Assembly (NCBI GenBank): GCA_963540505.1
Contig: CAUTMV010000001.1
Coordinates: 62,001-126,000 of the forward strand
DNA: 64,000 bases
Direction of reading: 5' to 3'
Source of the DNA: Wolinella sp963540505
GTDB lineage: Bacteria > Campylobacterota > Campylobacteria > Campylobacterales > Helicobacteraceae
Below the pieces are notes generated by a model. That model was given only the letters and a program-made list of their open reading frames with translations, made no database searches and was not told the origin of the DNA. Every line of letters begins with the position of its first letter. Positions within the stretch are counted from its first letter, which is position 1. Shown piece by piece: positions 8,544-17,598 of this stretch. Both the position numbers and the translations under genes were made by a program.

Positions 8544-9710
8544 ATGCCTGCGCGCTCATCTTCGCTCGGAGTGATTGCTCTTGCTTTTGGCGCATTCATA
8601 TTCAACACCACGGAGTTTATTCCCATCGCGTTGCTTAGTGATATTGGAGCGAGCTTTGAGCTCTCGCCCACGCACACAGGAATTATGCTGACCGTTTATG
8701 CGTGGATTGTGGCAACGCTCTCGCTTCCGCTGATGCTTCTAACCCGTAATTTCGAGCGTAAGCGGCTTCTTTTGGAGCTTTTTGTCGTTTTTGTAGCGGG
8801 ACACTTGCTCTCATTCCTTTCGCAAAGCTTTGAAATTTTGCTCCTAAGTCGCCTTGCCATTGCCCTTTCCCATGCGATATTTTGGTCGATTACCGCAGCC
8901 CTTGCGGTGAGAATCGCCCCCAAAGGAATGGAGAATCGCGCCCTTGGGCTTTTAAGCCTTGGCACGGTGCTTGCCATGGTGCTAGGAATCCCGCTGGGAC
9001 GCGTAGTCGGCGATACTTACGGGTGGCGTTTGAGCTTCCTGTTTATCGGGATTTTTGCCCTTGTTGTCATGTCGATTCTCGCAAAGAGCCTGCCGCGCCT
9101 AGAGAGCGTCAATAGCGGTTCATTAAGCACGCTCCCCTCGCTTCTTAGGCGCAAAAGCCTGCTTTTACTCTATGCATTGACTGTGGCGATCATCACGGCG
9201 CACTTCATCGCATACAGCTATATCGAGCCCATGATGGTGCAGCTGGGCGGATTTTCGCCCTTTTATGTGACACTTGTTTTGAGCCTCTATGGCGCGGCGG
9301 GATTTTTGAGTGCCTATCTGTTTGGTCGCTATTTTGCGCGATTTGCCCGCGAATTCTTTTACCTTTGCGTGGGGCTCATTATTTGTTCAATGGCATTGCT
9401 GAAATTTTTGCTTTTTTCGCCCGTAGCTGTTGCGATTCTTGCACTGTTTTGGGGCGTGGGAATCACTGCTTTGAGTCTTGCTATGCTGGCTAAAGTTTTG
9501 GATTTTGCCTCTGATTGCACCGATGTGGGAAGCTCGATTTACTCCTCTCTCTACAACGTGGGAATCGGCACGGGAGCCTTTTTGGGGCACTATATCAGTC
9601 TCTTTTTCGGGCTCTCTAATATCGGTCTAATCGGCGCGATTCTTGCGCTTTTTGCCCTTGTGCTGACGCATTTACTCGTGCGAAGTGCGGGATTTGTCAA
9701 AGCGGTTTAG
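8544..9710 (+). CDS. MFS transporter, sugar/drug efflux type (AraJ/SotB-like)
   Basis: A 388-residue major facilitator with about twelve membrane segments. The start GVIALAFGAFIFNTTEFIPIALLSDI closely follows the AraJ/SotB/YdhP group, which exports sugars or drugs. The A-motif loop between segments 2 and 3 reads RNFERKRLL and so is degenerate. GAGGG lies just before the ATG at 8544. It begins 35 bases after the amino-acid permease on the same strand and may be read with it, but the functions are unrelated. Substrate unknown. Confidence 0.82.
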   Translation: MPARSSSLGVIALAFGAFIFNTTEFIPIALLSDIGASFELSPTHTGIMLTVYAWIVATLSLPLMLLTRNFERKRLLLELFVVFVAGHLLSFLSQSFEILLLSRLAIALSHAIFWSITAALAVRIAPKGMENRALGLLSLGTVLAMVLGIPLGRVVGDTYGWRLSFLFIGIFALVVMSILAKSLPRLESVNSGSLSTLPSLLRRKSLLLLYALTVAIITAHFIAYSYIEPMMVQLGGFSPFYVTLVLSLYGAAGFLSAYLFGRYFARFAREFFYLCVGLIICSMALLKFLLFSPVAVAILALFWGVGITALSLAMLAKVLDFASDCTDVGSSIYSSLYNVGIGTGAFLGHYISLFFGLSNIGLIGAILALFALVLTHLLVRSAGFVKAV

Positions 9711-9803
9711 ATAGGCTCGCTCGCAAGAAAAGCGGCGACTTGTAGCTGCGGCTTATGCGCCGGGATTCCCGCTATCTGGAGAAATTAACTTAAAGGGGGT
9801 CAC

Positions 9804-10706
9804 ATGTCCGAGCTTGCGCAACGCATAGATAAACGCTCCAAAACTCATCTTTGTAACATTATGCAGCTCGCTATTTTCACGCTCGGTGATGGGCGGTATT
9901 ACGGAATTAATGTCTCAAAAATTCTCTCTTTTGAGGATATTCGGCGTTACAAACTCCTGCATTGCAGCGAGGCGAGGGGCTATCTCGCGGGCTTCATCGA
10001 GTATCAAGGGCGGGCGATTCCCGTGCTTGGCTTAAGAGAGTGGCTTGCACTGCCCCAAAGTGGCGAGGAAGAGCGGGTCTATCTTGTTTGCGAATACAAC
10101 AAGCAGAGCCTCGCATTTCCCGCTTTGGAGATCGAGAATATCTACAATGTCCCCATCGATTCGCTTCAAAAATGCACGATAGAGGCGGGCGGGGCGTTTA
10201 CTTACAGTGCTGTGGTGGAGATTTTCGGGCGCAAGGAGAGTGTGCTCGTGCTTGATCTTGAGCGCCTGCTCGAGGAGTGTGCATTGCTGCAAGAACAAGA
10301 TGAAACGTATCCGCCCCTAGCGTGCGACAAAGAGCTCTGGGTGGCTGAAGATAGCGCGAGCGCACGCGAGCTTTTGCGAATGTTTTTGGATTCCCTTAAG
10401 ATTAGGGCGCGATTTTTTGGTGATGGATTGGAGCTTATCGAGACGCTTAAAAAGGAGGGAAACAGCGGAATCGGCGCGATTCTCACGGATTTAGAGATGC
10501 CTAGAGCCGATGGCTATCAGGTGATTTTGCATATCCGTGGCGAGCAATCCCTAGAGGGGCTTCCCGTGTGGGTGTATAGCTCTATGTCCAATCAGGGCGT
10601 GTTGGATAAGATTAAGAGCCTCGGCGCAGAGGGGCTCATCGCAAAGGGCGATTATGGCGCACTTTATAAGGCTCTACAAGAGTGCTTAGAGAGGGGTTGG
10701 GAGTAG
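9804..10706 (+). CDS. cheV: Chemotaxis coupling protein CheV
   Basis: A 300-residue cytoplasmic protein. A CheW domain covers residues about 12-165 and couples chemoreceptors to CheA; a receiver domain follows from about residue 170. The receiver has the acidic pocket in WVAEDSAS, the phosphate-accepting D229 in ILTDLEMPR, and a lysine in LIAKGDY. Helicobacter species carry several CheV paralogs in place of CheB/CheR adaptation. AAGGGGG precedes the ATG. Its 3' end overlaps the convergent pit gene by 21 bases. No sigma-54 or sigma-28 promoter could be recognised. Confidence 0.92.
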   Translation: MSELAQRIDKRSKTHLCNIMQLAIFTLGDGRYYGINVSKILSFEDIRRYKLLHCSEARGYLAGFIEYQGRAIPVLGLREWLALPQSGEEERVYLVCEYNKQSLAFPALEIENIYNVPIDSLQKCTIEAGGAFTYSAVVEIFGRKESVLVLDLERLLEECALLQEQDETYPPLACDKELWVAEDSASARELLRMFLDSLKIRARFFGDGLELIETLKKEGNSGIGAILTDLEMPRADGYQVILHIRGEQSLEGLPVWVYSSMSNQGVLDKIKSLGAEGLIAKGDYGALYKALQECLERGWE

Positions 10707-12290
10707 GCGCAACAAAAGGGCGAAGACCCCGGCGCTTAGGAGTGCCGCCGCAGGGACGGTAATGACCCATGTGGCGACAATTTTATTAAGCGCGGAGCGT
10801 TTGACGAGTTCCTCTTTGTAGACTTTTTTTAGCTGTTTTTTCTCTTTTTTGTTGAATTTGGGGAGATCCAGCTCGAGCTGTCCGAGGGCGACTTTGCGCT
10901 TTAACCCTTTTAAGAGCATGCCCTTTTGTCGCACCGAGGCTTTGCGGAATCGGGTTAGAAACTCTTGGACTTTCGTCGCGCTTCCCCCTTGATGTGCCTC
11001 GATGATTTGCTGCTCCATATCGTAATAGCGTTTTTTGAGGTGCTCGCGCAGGAATCCTACTCCAAAAACCGCGCCAACAGCGATGTGTGTGGAGCTCACG
11101 GGGAGTCCGAGCCCTGATGCGATCAAAACCGTAAGGGCTGCGGACATCGCGATACAAAAGGCGCGAGTCTGATCCAAATCGGTAATCTCACTCCCGACGG
11201 CTTTAATGAGTTTGGGTCCATAGAGCGCGAGTCCAAAGGAGATTCCCGCCCCGCCGATAATCATAATCCACAGGGGCACGCCCGCTGCAACCTCGCTTCC
11301 TGCAAGATTCCCGCCCAGTGCCTCGCTGATGGCTGCGAGCGGTCCGATGGCGTTGGCTACATCGTTGGTTCCATGTGCGAAGCTAAGGAGTGCTGCGGCA
11401 AAAATCAGAGGAATCGTGAAAAAACGGTTGATCTCCTCTTTGGTGTTTTGCATGCTTCCGGAGATTTTCTTGATAAGTGGGTGCGATAGGGCGAAGACGA
11501 GGAGTGCGATGATGAGGCTAAGGAGGATTCCTACCGGGAGGGGCATGGGAATGACACGGCTTAAGCCTTTGGTGATGAGGTAGAGCGAAAACGTCCCGCT
11601 CATGATGAAAAGTAGCCATGGCACGACCCGTCTTGCGGCGTCGATTTTGTCTTGCTGATAGGTGATGGCGTGCTTGATGATAAAGAGGAAAAGCGCGGCG
11701 ACCACGCCTCCAAGAAGCGGCGAGATAATCCAGCTTGAGGCAATCCGTGCAAGCTCAACCCAATTGACGACCCCCACGCCTCCCGCGACGATTCCCGCGC
11801 CCATGATCGCCCCTACAATCGAATGCGTCGTCGATACGGGTGCGCCCACTGCGGTGGCAAGGTGAAGCCACAACGCCCCTGAGATGAGCGCAGAGAGCAT
11901 AATGAGAACAAAAGTGTCTCTGTTTTCAAGGATGCTTTTGGAGATAATTCCCGAGCGAATCGTATCCACTACATCGCCGCCTGCGATGATCGCACCACTT
12001 GCTTCACAAATTGCCGCAATAAGAATCGCCCCACCCATCGTGAGGGCTTTTGAGCCCACCGCGGGTCCGACGTTGTTGGCTACGTCATTCGCACCGATAT
12101 TAATCGCCATGTAGCCGCCCACCATCGCGGCAAAGATGAGCACCATGATGTTACCCGTAATATGGAGGGAATTCATATACGCAAGCGCGGCACTAAAGAG
12201 GACGAAAAGGATCGCCAGCCCGAGCTTCATTGCCTCCTTTTGGCTAAATTGCGTCGCCTTTTCCAGCTGATTAAAGTTTTTTATATCCAT
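10686..12290 (-). CDS. pit: Inorganic phosphate transporter, Pit family
   Basis: A 534-residue inner-membrane symporter of the PiT family (PF01384). Two repeats of the signature are visible: GANDVANNVGPAVGSKAL near residue 65 and GTNDVANAIGPLAA in the second half, each followed by small-residue-rich helices and an STTHS or SSTHI motif. About ten membrane segments are split by a basic cytoplasmic stretch. The ATG at 12290 is used because AAGGAG stands 8 bases before it and the predicted MDIKNF start matches the family in Helicobacter from memory; the 16 codons upstream look non-coding. A possible -10 box (TAGAAT on the minus strand) is at 12328-12333. Confidence 0.9.
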   Translation of the reverse strand: MDIKNFNQLEKATQFSQKEAMKLGLAILFVLFSAALAYMNSLHITGNIMVLIFAAMVGGYMAINIGANDVANNVGPAVGSKALTMGGAILIAAICEASGAIIAGGDVVDTIRSGIISKSILENRDTFVLIMLSALISGALWLHLATAVGAPVSTTHSIVGAIMGAGIVAGGVGVVNWVELARIASSWIISPLLGGVVAALFLFIIKHAITYQQDKIDAARRVVPWLLFIMSGTFSLYLITKGLSRVIPMPLPVGILLSLIIALLVFALSHPLIKKISGSMQNTKEEINRFFTIPLIFAAALLSFAHGTNDVANAIGPLAAISEALGGNLAGSEVAAGVPLWIMIIGGAGISFGLALYGPKLIKAVGSEITDLDQTRAFCIAMSAALTVLIASGLGLPVSSTHIAVGAVFGVGFLREHLKKRYYDMEQQIIEAHQGGSATKVQEFLTRFRKASVRQKGMLLKGLKRKVALGQLELDLPKFNKKEKKQLKKVYKEELVKRSALNKIVATWVITVPAAALLSAGVFALLLRLLPTPL

Positions 12291-12604
12291 GCAATGCACT
12301 CCTTGCTTTGGCGTATAAACTTTTATTATTCTAACCAAAATGTATGGAAACGAGATAAAAGCGCACGGTGCAATATGCTCTTTGCGACGGATTCCCGCCA
12401 GAGAGGAGGTGTAAGAATCGGAGCTTTTATGAGGGGTTTAAAGCGCGTTTAAACCATCTCTTTTTGGTGTGGCGTTTAAGGGGACGAGGATTCCTAAGAA
12501 ATAGCAAAATGAATAAAAGTGTTCCTTGAGATAGTGAAAAACCCCAAGCGGGGAATCGCCCAAAAAATAGGCGATACTCAAAAAAGCCCCCTAAAGAGGG
12601 AAGC
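12291..12604. other. Intergenic region between pit and dctM
   Basis: This 314-base gap holds the pit leader and promoter, a perfect hairpin (GGTTTAAA at 12435-12442 and TTTAAACC at 12448-12455 around a GCGCG loop), the dctM terminator, and three RGGAATC words (12390-12395, 12489-12494, 12552-12557). No start codon with a ribosome binding site and a protein-like frame was found. The hairpin is followed by CTCTTTTT on the plus strand, so it could end a short plus-strand transcript, but I see no clear promoter for one. Confidence 0.5.
12580..12604 (-). terminator. dctPQM terminator
   Basis: On the minus strand, directly after the dctM stop, AGCTTCCCT and AGGGGGCT pair around a CTTT loop and are followed by six T (12585-12580). 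It closes the TRAP operon. Confidence 0.75.
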
Positions 12605-13894
12605 TTAATATGAAGTGCCAAACACGATACTGGGGAGCCACAGGGAGATTGCGGGGATATAGGTAACTAGGAGCAATCCGGCAAAAAGCGTGAGCGTCCA
12701 AGGAAGCGATGCGATGACGACATCTTTGAGATTCATGCCCGTAAGTCCGCTCGCGACGAACAGATTGAGCCCGACTGGGGGCGTAATCATTCCAAGCTCC
12801 ATATTCACAATCATGATAATACCAAAGTGGATTGGGTCGATTCCGAGCTGAGTGGCGATGGGCAAAAGTAGCGGCGTCATAATCATAACGACGCTTGAGG
12901 GCTCCATAAATTGCCCCATGACAAAGAGCAAAATATTTACAAGCACTAGGAATCCAATCTTGCCGACGTTGTTGTCGATGATGGCTTGAGCGATTGTTTG
13001 GGGAATCTGCTCGCTTGTTAAAAAATGGGCGAAAACAACGGCATTCGCGATGATAAAGAAGATCATTGATGTGGTCATAGCGGAATCAAGCAAGATTTTA
13101 TAAAGATCTTTGAATTTTATATCTTTATAGACAAAATAGGAGATGAAAAACGCATAAACTGCGCTCACAGCGGCGGCTTCCGTGGGGGTAAAAATACCGC
13201 CGTAGATTCCCCCGATGACGACAAAAATAATCATCAATGCCCAAAAGGATTTGCCGAATTTATGCAACCGCTCTTTAAAGGGCGCGGGTGTGGTCGCGCT
13301 AAATCCAAGGCGTTTTGCTCCGAGATAGGTCTGCAACATCATCATCATGCCAATCATAAATCCGGGAATCACCCCTGCCATAAAGAGTTTGCCGATGGAT
13401 TCCTCTGCGGTAACTCCATAAACAATCATGACAATTGAGGGCGGAATGAGAATCCCCAAGCTACCTGCTGTTGTAATCCCACCCACAGCGTAGCTTGCGG
13501 GGTAACCCGCGTCTTTAATTGCAACAAACATAATCGAGCCAATCGCCACGACGGTTGCAGGCGAGCTTCCGCTGACTGCGGCAAAGATAATACAAGCAAA
13601 AATCGCACTCATGGGAAGTCCGCCGGGAAGATGTCCGACCATGGATTTTGCAAAGTCAATAATGCGCTGCGCAGAGCTGCCTTTACTCAGGAGATTCCCC
13701 GCGAGGATGAACATAGGAATCGCCATCAAGGAGAATTTATTAATGCCATCAAAAATGAGCTGAGGGATCGACATCGGATCCAGCTCGGTAAAGAGCAACA
13801 TCGATAGCACGGTGCTCGTGCCAAGTGCGACAGCGACAGGCACGCCAATTAATATCAGTCCAAACAGGGAGACAAACAGAAATGTAATACTCAC
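12605..13894 (-). CDS. dctM: TRAP dicarboxylate transporter, large permease DctM
   Basis: A 429-residue inner-membrane protein with about twelve hydrophobic segments, the sodium-driven large subunit of a tripartite ATP-independent transporter. Typical DctM patterns are GVPVAVALGTSTV near the start, the GSSPATVVAIGSIMF loop, and EPSSVVMIMTPLLLPIA in the second half. It is the last gene of dctPQM and starts 13 bases after dctQ. In Wolinella a DctPQM system takes up fumarate, succinate and malate for fumarate respiration (published knowledge, recalled). Confidence 0.92.
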   Translation of the reverse strand: MSITFLFVSLFGLILIGVPVAVALGTSTVLSMLLFTELDPMSIPQLIFDGINKFSLMAIPMFILAGNLLSKGSSAQRIIDFAKSMVGHLPGGLPMSAIFACIIFAAVSGSSPATVVAIGSIMFVAIKDAGYPASYAVGGITTAGSLGILIPPSIVMIVYGVTAEESIGKLFMAGVIPGFMIGMMMMLQTYLGAKRLGFSATTPAPFKERLHKFGKSFWALMIIFVVIGGIYGGIFTPTEAAAVSAVYAFFISYFVYKDIKFKDLYKILLDSAMTTSMIFFIIANAVVFAHFLTSEQIPQTIAQAIIDNNVGKIGFLVLVNILLFVMGQFMEPSSVVMIMTPLLLPIATQLGIDPIHFGIIMIVNMELGMITPPVGLNLFVASGLTGMNLKDVVIASLPWTLTLFAGLLLVTYIPAISLWLPSIVFGTSY

Positions 13895-13907
13895 GCCTAA
13901 TCCTTCA

Positions 13908-14450
13908 CTATTCTTTCACCACGGAATCGTGGATAATCTCATCTGCCGCATTTTTAATAATCGTATCAGCAGGGTGCAGCGAGAGCTCATAGATCTTCTC
14001 TCCCGCTCGGTAGCTCGCACCCAAAAAGGCAAGAGGTAGAGCCACCATGGGAATCCACTGCGGAATGTCAAGATCGACACTGATAAATTCCATCTCCCTA
14101 ACAAGCAGGACATATTGCAATCCAAAATAGACGATAAAGATGAGAAAAACAAAAGAGATGACATTTGCGATGATGAGAAAAGCTTTTGCCATGGGGGAGG
14201 GGAATTGCTCGATGAGCAATGTAACGGCGATGTGGATTCCCTTCTTAAAACCATACGCCGCACCAAAAAGAGCCGACCAAATAAAGAGATAGTTCGTCAT
14301 TTCGCCTGCCCACACTAGGCTGGTGTTAAAAAGATACCGCAGCACCACATTCACAAAAGCCAAAAGAACCCCGGCACAGATACCAAAAACGGCGATATTT
14401 CGATTCATCGCCGCAATGCCAAGATCTAAAATAGAAAAAATTTTACCCAT
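13908..14450 (-). CDS. dctQ: TRAP dicarboxylate transporter, small permease DctQ
   Basis: A 180-residue membrane protein with four hydrophobic segments and the family pattern LVWAGEMTNYLFIWSALFGAAYGFKKGIH (conserved E, W and G-x-H). It anchors the binding protein to DctM. It lies between dctP (36 bases upstream) and dctM (13 bases downstream). The C-terminal tail after the fourth segment is longer and more acidic than in short DctQ proteins. Confidence 0.9.
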   Translation of the reverse strand: MGKIFSILDLGIAAMNRNIAVFGICAGVLLAFVNVVLRYLFNTSLVWAGEMTNYLFIWSALFGAAYGFKKGIHIAVTLLIEQFPSPMAKAFLIIANVISFVFLIFIVYFGLQYVLLVREMEFISVDLDIPQWIPMVALPLAFLGASYRAGEKIYELSLHPADTIIKNAADEIIHDSVVKE

Positions 14451-14486
14451 AATTGAGACCTTTAATTTATATAGCGGGGAATCCCT

Positions 14487-15476
14487 TTACTTCGTATCGA
14501 TCGTCTTTTCTATGAGATCTTTGCCGACGACTCCATAGAATTTAGGATAGATCGCCCCCATAACCTTCTGCCACTCAGCCTTTTGCTCAGGTGAGAGCTT
14601 CTCGATTTTAAGTTTGCCTGTATTTTTTGCGTATTCTTCGATTTTTGCGAGAAGTCGCTCCTCATCTTCCGCCGTTTCCTTGCGTTCAAATTCTGTCGCT
14701 TCTTTCATCGCCTGTTTGATCTTCTCTTGCAAATCTGCGCTCAAGGATTTCCAAAATTTATCACTCACGACGACCAGATATCCAAGATAGCCATGATTAG
14801 AGATGGTCAGCGAGGCTTGAACTTCGTGGAACTTGCTGTTATAGAAGTTTGAGAGCGGATTCTCCGCCGCATCAACGACACCTTGTTGCAGGGCTGAATA
14901 GACTTCGGAGAAAGGGAGGACTTGCGGATTCCCGCCGATAACCTTTGTCTGTTCCTCAAGCACTTTTGAGGACATGATACGGAATTTCTGTCCTTTTGCA
15001 TCTTGTGGAGCGATGAGAGCTTTTTTGTTTGAGGAGAACTGCTTAAAGCCCGCATCCCAGTAATCAAGTGCTACAAAGCCCCTCTTTTCGATCTTTTTTT
15101 TGATAATCTCGCCCACTTCTCCATCAAGAACCGCATGGAGGTGCTCGGTATCACGGAATATAAAAGGCATGTCAAAGAGCTGAAATTCGGGTGCAAGTGG
15201 CGTGAATTTTGAAAAGCTGGGTGCTGCCATCTGGACGTTGCCCATTTTCATCGCCATAAATACTCGGTCATCATCATAGAGCTGTGCGCTAGGAAACACC
15301 TGAACCTTAATCTGTCCATTTGTGATCTCTTCAAGACGCTTTGCGAAAAAATCAGCCGCTTTACCCTTTGGAGTGGCTGGAGCCACAACGTGAGCGAATT
15401 TAATCGTGTAAGTCTTCTGCGCAAAAGCACTCACGGCTAGCACAACAGAAAGAAGTAGAGTTGATGTAAGCTTCAT
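14487..15476 (-). CDS. dctP: TRAP dicarboxylate-binding periplasmic protein DctP
   Basis: A 329-residue extracytoplasmic binding protein. Residues 1-19 are a signal peptide ending AFA-Q. The mature domain shows the DctP signatures KFAHVVAPATPKGKAADFFA near the start and AQLYDDDRVFMAMKMGNVQM, and the carboxylate-binding arginine region in AKGQKFRIMSSKVLEEQ. AAGGAA lies 7 bases before the ATG. It heads dctPQM, divergent from a histidine kinase; two inverted repeats lie in the shared upstream region. Confidence 0.92.
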   Translation of the reverse strand: MKLTSTLLLSVVLAVSAFAQKTYTIKFAHVVAPATPKGKAADFFAKRLEEITNGQIKVQVFPSAQLYDDDRVFMAMKMGNVQMAAPSFSKFTPLAPEFQLFDMPFIFRDTEHLHAVLDGEVGEIIKKKIEKRGFVALDYWDAGFKQFSSNKKALIAPQDAKGQKFRIMSSKVLEEQTKVIGGNPQVLPFSEVYSALQQGVVDAAENPLSNFYNSKFHEVQASLTISNHGYLGYLVVVSDKFWKSLSADLQEKIKQAMKEATEFERKETAEDEERLLAKIEEYAKNTGKLKIEKLSPEQKAEWQKVMGAIYPKFYGVVGKDLIEKTIDTK

Positions 15477-15526
15477 TGGAATGTTCCTTTCTTAAAAGAT
15501 GAGTTGCCTCTCCACGTGGCGATCGC

Positions 15527-15551
15527 TTCTTGTGGCAGACAAGAAATTTTA
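15527..15551 (-). promoter_or_regulatory. dctP promoter with overlapping inverted repeat
   Basis: On the minus strand TAAAAT (15551-15546) is a plausible -10 box 70 bases before the dctP ATG. Directly downstream of it, at about the transcription start, lies the perfect inverted repeat TTCTTGT-N5-ACAAGAA (15527-15545). Its placement fits a repressor or activator site controlling the TRAP operon; the protein is unknown. Confidence 0.45.
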
Positions 15552-15616
15552 CCTTATTGAGCTTAAATCGTTTCGCTACATTTTATAAACTAAGAAAAAG
15601 AGGTAGAATTTCCGTT

Positions 15617-15633
15617 GAAAAAGTAACTTTTTC
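15617..15633. promoter_or_regulatory. 8-1-8 palindrome in the dctP/kinase divergent region
   Basis: GAAAAAGT-A-ACTTTTTC is a perfect palindrome with a one-base centre, lying about 65 bases upstream of the dctP -10 box and 100 bases upstream of the kinase start. It could be an operator for either gene; nothing else explains it. Confidence 0.35.
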
Positions 15634-15732
15634 TCCCATGAAAGCGATTGGATCACCAGTTAAATTAGGCGAGCGCAATGCTCTAGGATCCCCGTATTAT
15701 GGCGCAAAGCTCTAAAGCAGAGAGGTTTTCTT

Positions 15733-17598
15733 ATGTTTAACACGAATGATTTTTCAATATTGTTACTTCTATTCTCAAATATCTGGTTAGGAGTCATTTT
15801 AAAAAAAGAGCTCACCGCGAGGAAGTTGAATTTTCGCGAGCACAAGATTTCGCTCTTTATCGCGCTTGTGCTGTTTTTATTCTTCCTAGTGCTTGAAATC
15901 GCACGAAAGCGGCTTGATTTTTTCCTGTTGATTTTGTTTATCTTGTTTGCATGTTTGCTTATATTCCTTCGCCTTGCACCCTCCAGAGGGCACGCCAGCG
16001 CGAATCTAGCCACGCAGGTGCATACGATTGACAAAATGATCGAGAGCCTGCCCGTGCCGCTGATGTATAAGGATTTGGAGGGCGCGTATGTGCACTGCAA
16101 CGTCCAGTTTCTGAAGTTTTTGAGCAAAACCCGCGATGAGGTGCTTGGGAAAAAGGCGAGCGATGTGATGAGCGCGGAAAATGCGCGCGAGATTGGCGAG
16201 AATGAGGCGGAGCTTTTGCGCAGCGGGGAGTTGCAAATTCATGATATTTTGCTTAAAAATCTCCACGGAGAGGAGCGTTTTGTCCGCATCTACAAGACGC
16301 TTGTGACCGATGTGTTCGGCGAGCCTACGGGAATCTTGGGTTGTTTTGTCGATTTGGAAAGCGAATATCACGCACACCGGGAGATACAAGAGCGCAAAGA
16401 GCAGCTTGAGTTTTTCAGCGAGCAGCTCGAGAAACAGATGGGATATGAGATCTCCAGACGGCTTCATAGCGAGCGACGGTATAAGCAGCTTTTTGACAGT
16501 GCTAGGGAGGGGAATTTCGTCGCAAAACTCAGCGAAGACGGGCAGGAGATTCTCATCATCGAGGCGAATTCAAGTGCGCACGCGATGTTTGATTTTCTCA
16601 TTAGTGATTTCAGGAATCGCGACTTTGGCTCGCTTCTTGAGTGTGAAAAACGTGCAGAAATCGAGCGCAGGATCAGGAAGCTCCCTTTTGAGCACGGCGC
16701 GCTATTTGAGTGCCGATTCCTGCTGCCTAATTCCCGCACGATTCCCGTAGAAATCTCGGTGCAGAGCTTCTTTTTTGAAGAGCAGAAAATGCTCTACATC
16801 TCCGCGCGGGATATTACCGAGCGTCTGAAGCTCGAGGAAGAGCGGAGAATCCAAGAGAATCTGCTTGTGCAGCAGAGCAAACTCGCGAGTATGGGCGAGA
16901 TGATCGGCGTGATCGCACATCAGTGGAAACAGCCGCTCAATGCGATTTATCTGATGTGTCAGGGCTTGCGCGAGAGCTTTGTTTATAACGAGCTGGACGA
17001 AGCGGAGGTAGAGCGATTCGTCGGGGATACGATGAAGCAAGTGGAGTTTATGAGTCAGACGATTACGGATTTTAGGAGCTTTTTCTTACCCTCAAAAGAT
17101 AAGCGAGCCTTCGCGCTCAAAGAGGCGCTCACGGAGATGTATGGGATTCTCGCGCCTCAGTTTGTCAAAAATGAAATCTCCGTGCAGATTACTCAAGAGG
17201 ATGATGGAAGTATCGTGGCATACGGCTATCCCAACGAATTTAAACAAGTCGCGCTCAATATCATGAATAACGCGCGCGATGCGATTGAGTCTCGGATTGC
17301 TAGGGGTGAAAATATTGTGGGCAGAATCGAGGTAAAAATCTCGCGAACAGACGAGCGTGCAGGCGATTATGCGTGCGTGCGGATAGAGGATAATGGAGGC
17401 GGGATTCCAAAGGATTTGCTTAAGACGATTTTTGAGCCCTATTTTTCGACCAAAGGCGATAAAGGTACGGGAATCGGGCTCTCAATTGCCAAGATGATTA
17501 TCGAGAATAATATGGAGGGCAAAATCAGTGTGCACAACGAAAAAGAGGGGGCGGTTTTTGAGATTCTCCTGCCGCTTGCAAAAAGCGAGCGTGCGTGA
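15733..17598 (+). CDS. Membrane-bound PAS sensor histidine kinase
   Basis: A 621-residue protein. Three hydrophobic stretches in residues 1-85 form the membrane part with almost no periplasmic loop. A PAS domain follows (about 95-210, starting IDKMIESLPVPLMYKD), then a short coiled coil, a second PAS (about 245-365) and a kinase core. The H box IAHQWKQPLNAI places the phospho-acceptor at H396; the N box is IMNNARDAI, G1 is EDNGGGIP and G2 is GTGIGLSIAK, so it should be active. No response regulator lies beside it. Being divergent from dctP, it may sense dicarboxylates or redox state and act on the dct promoter; this is inference. Confidence 0.88.
   Translation: MFNTNDFSILLLLFSNIWLGVILKKELTARKLNFREHKISLFIALVLFLFFLVLEIARKRLDFFLLILFILFACLLIFLRLAPSRGHASANLATQVHTIDKMIESLPVPLMYKDLEGAYVHCNVQFLKFLSKTRDEVLGKKASDVMSAENAREIGENEAELLRSGELQIHDILLKNLHGEERFVRIYKTLVTDVFGEPTGILGCFVDLESEYHAHREIQERKEQLEFFSEQLEKQMGYEISRRLHSERRYKQLFDSAREGNFVAKLSEDGQEILIIEANSSAHAMFDFLISDFRNRDFGSLLECEKRAEIERRIRKLPFEHGALFECRFLLPNSRTIPVEISVQSFFFEEQKMLYISARDITERLKLEEERRIQENLLVQQSKLASMGEMIGVIAHQWKQPLNAIYLMCQGLRESFVYNELDEAEVERFVGDTMKQVEFMSQTITDFRSFFLPSKDKRAFALKEALTEMYGILAPQFVKNEISVQITQEDDGSIVAYGYPNEFKQVALNIMNNARDAIESRIARGENIVGRIEVKISRTDERAGDYACVRIEDNGGGIPKDLLKTIFEPYFSTKGDKGTGIGLSIAKMIIENNMEGKISVHNEKEGAVFEILLPLAKSERA

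Noticed and set aside
9711..9803. Sigma-54 or sigma-28 promoter for cheV
   Set aside because: No GG-N10-GC element with the correct flanks and no GCCGATAA-type box were found.
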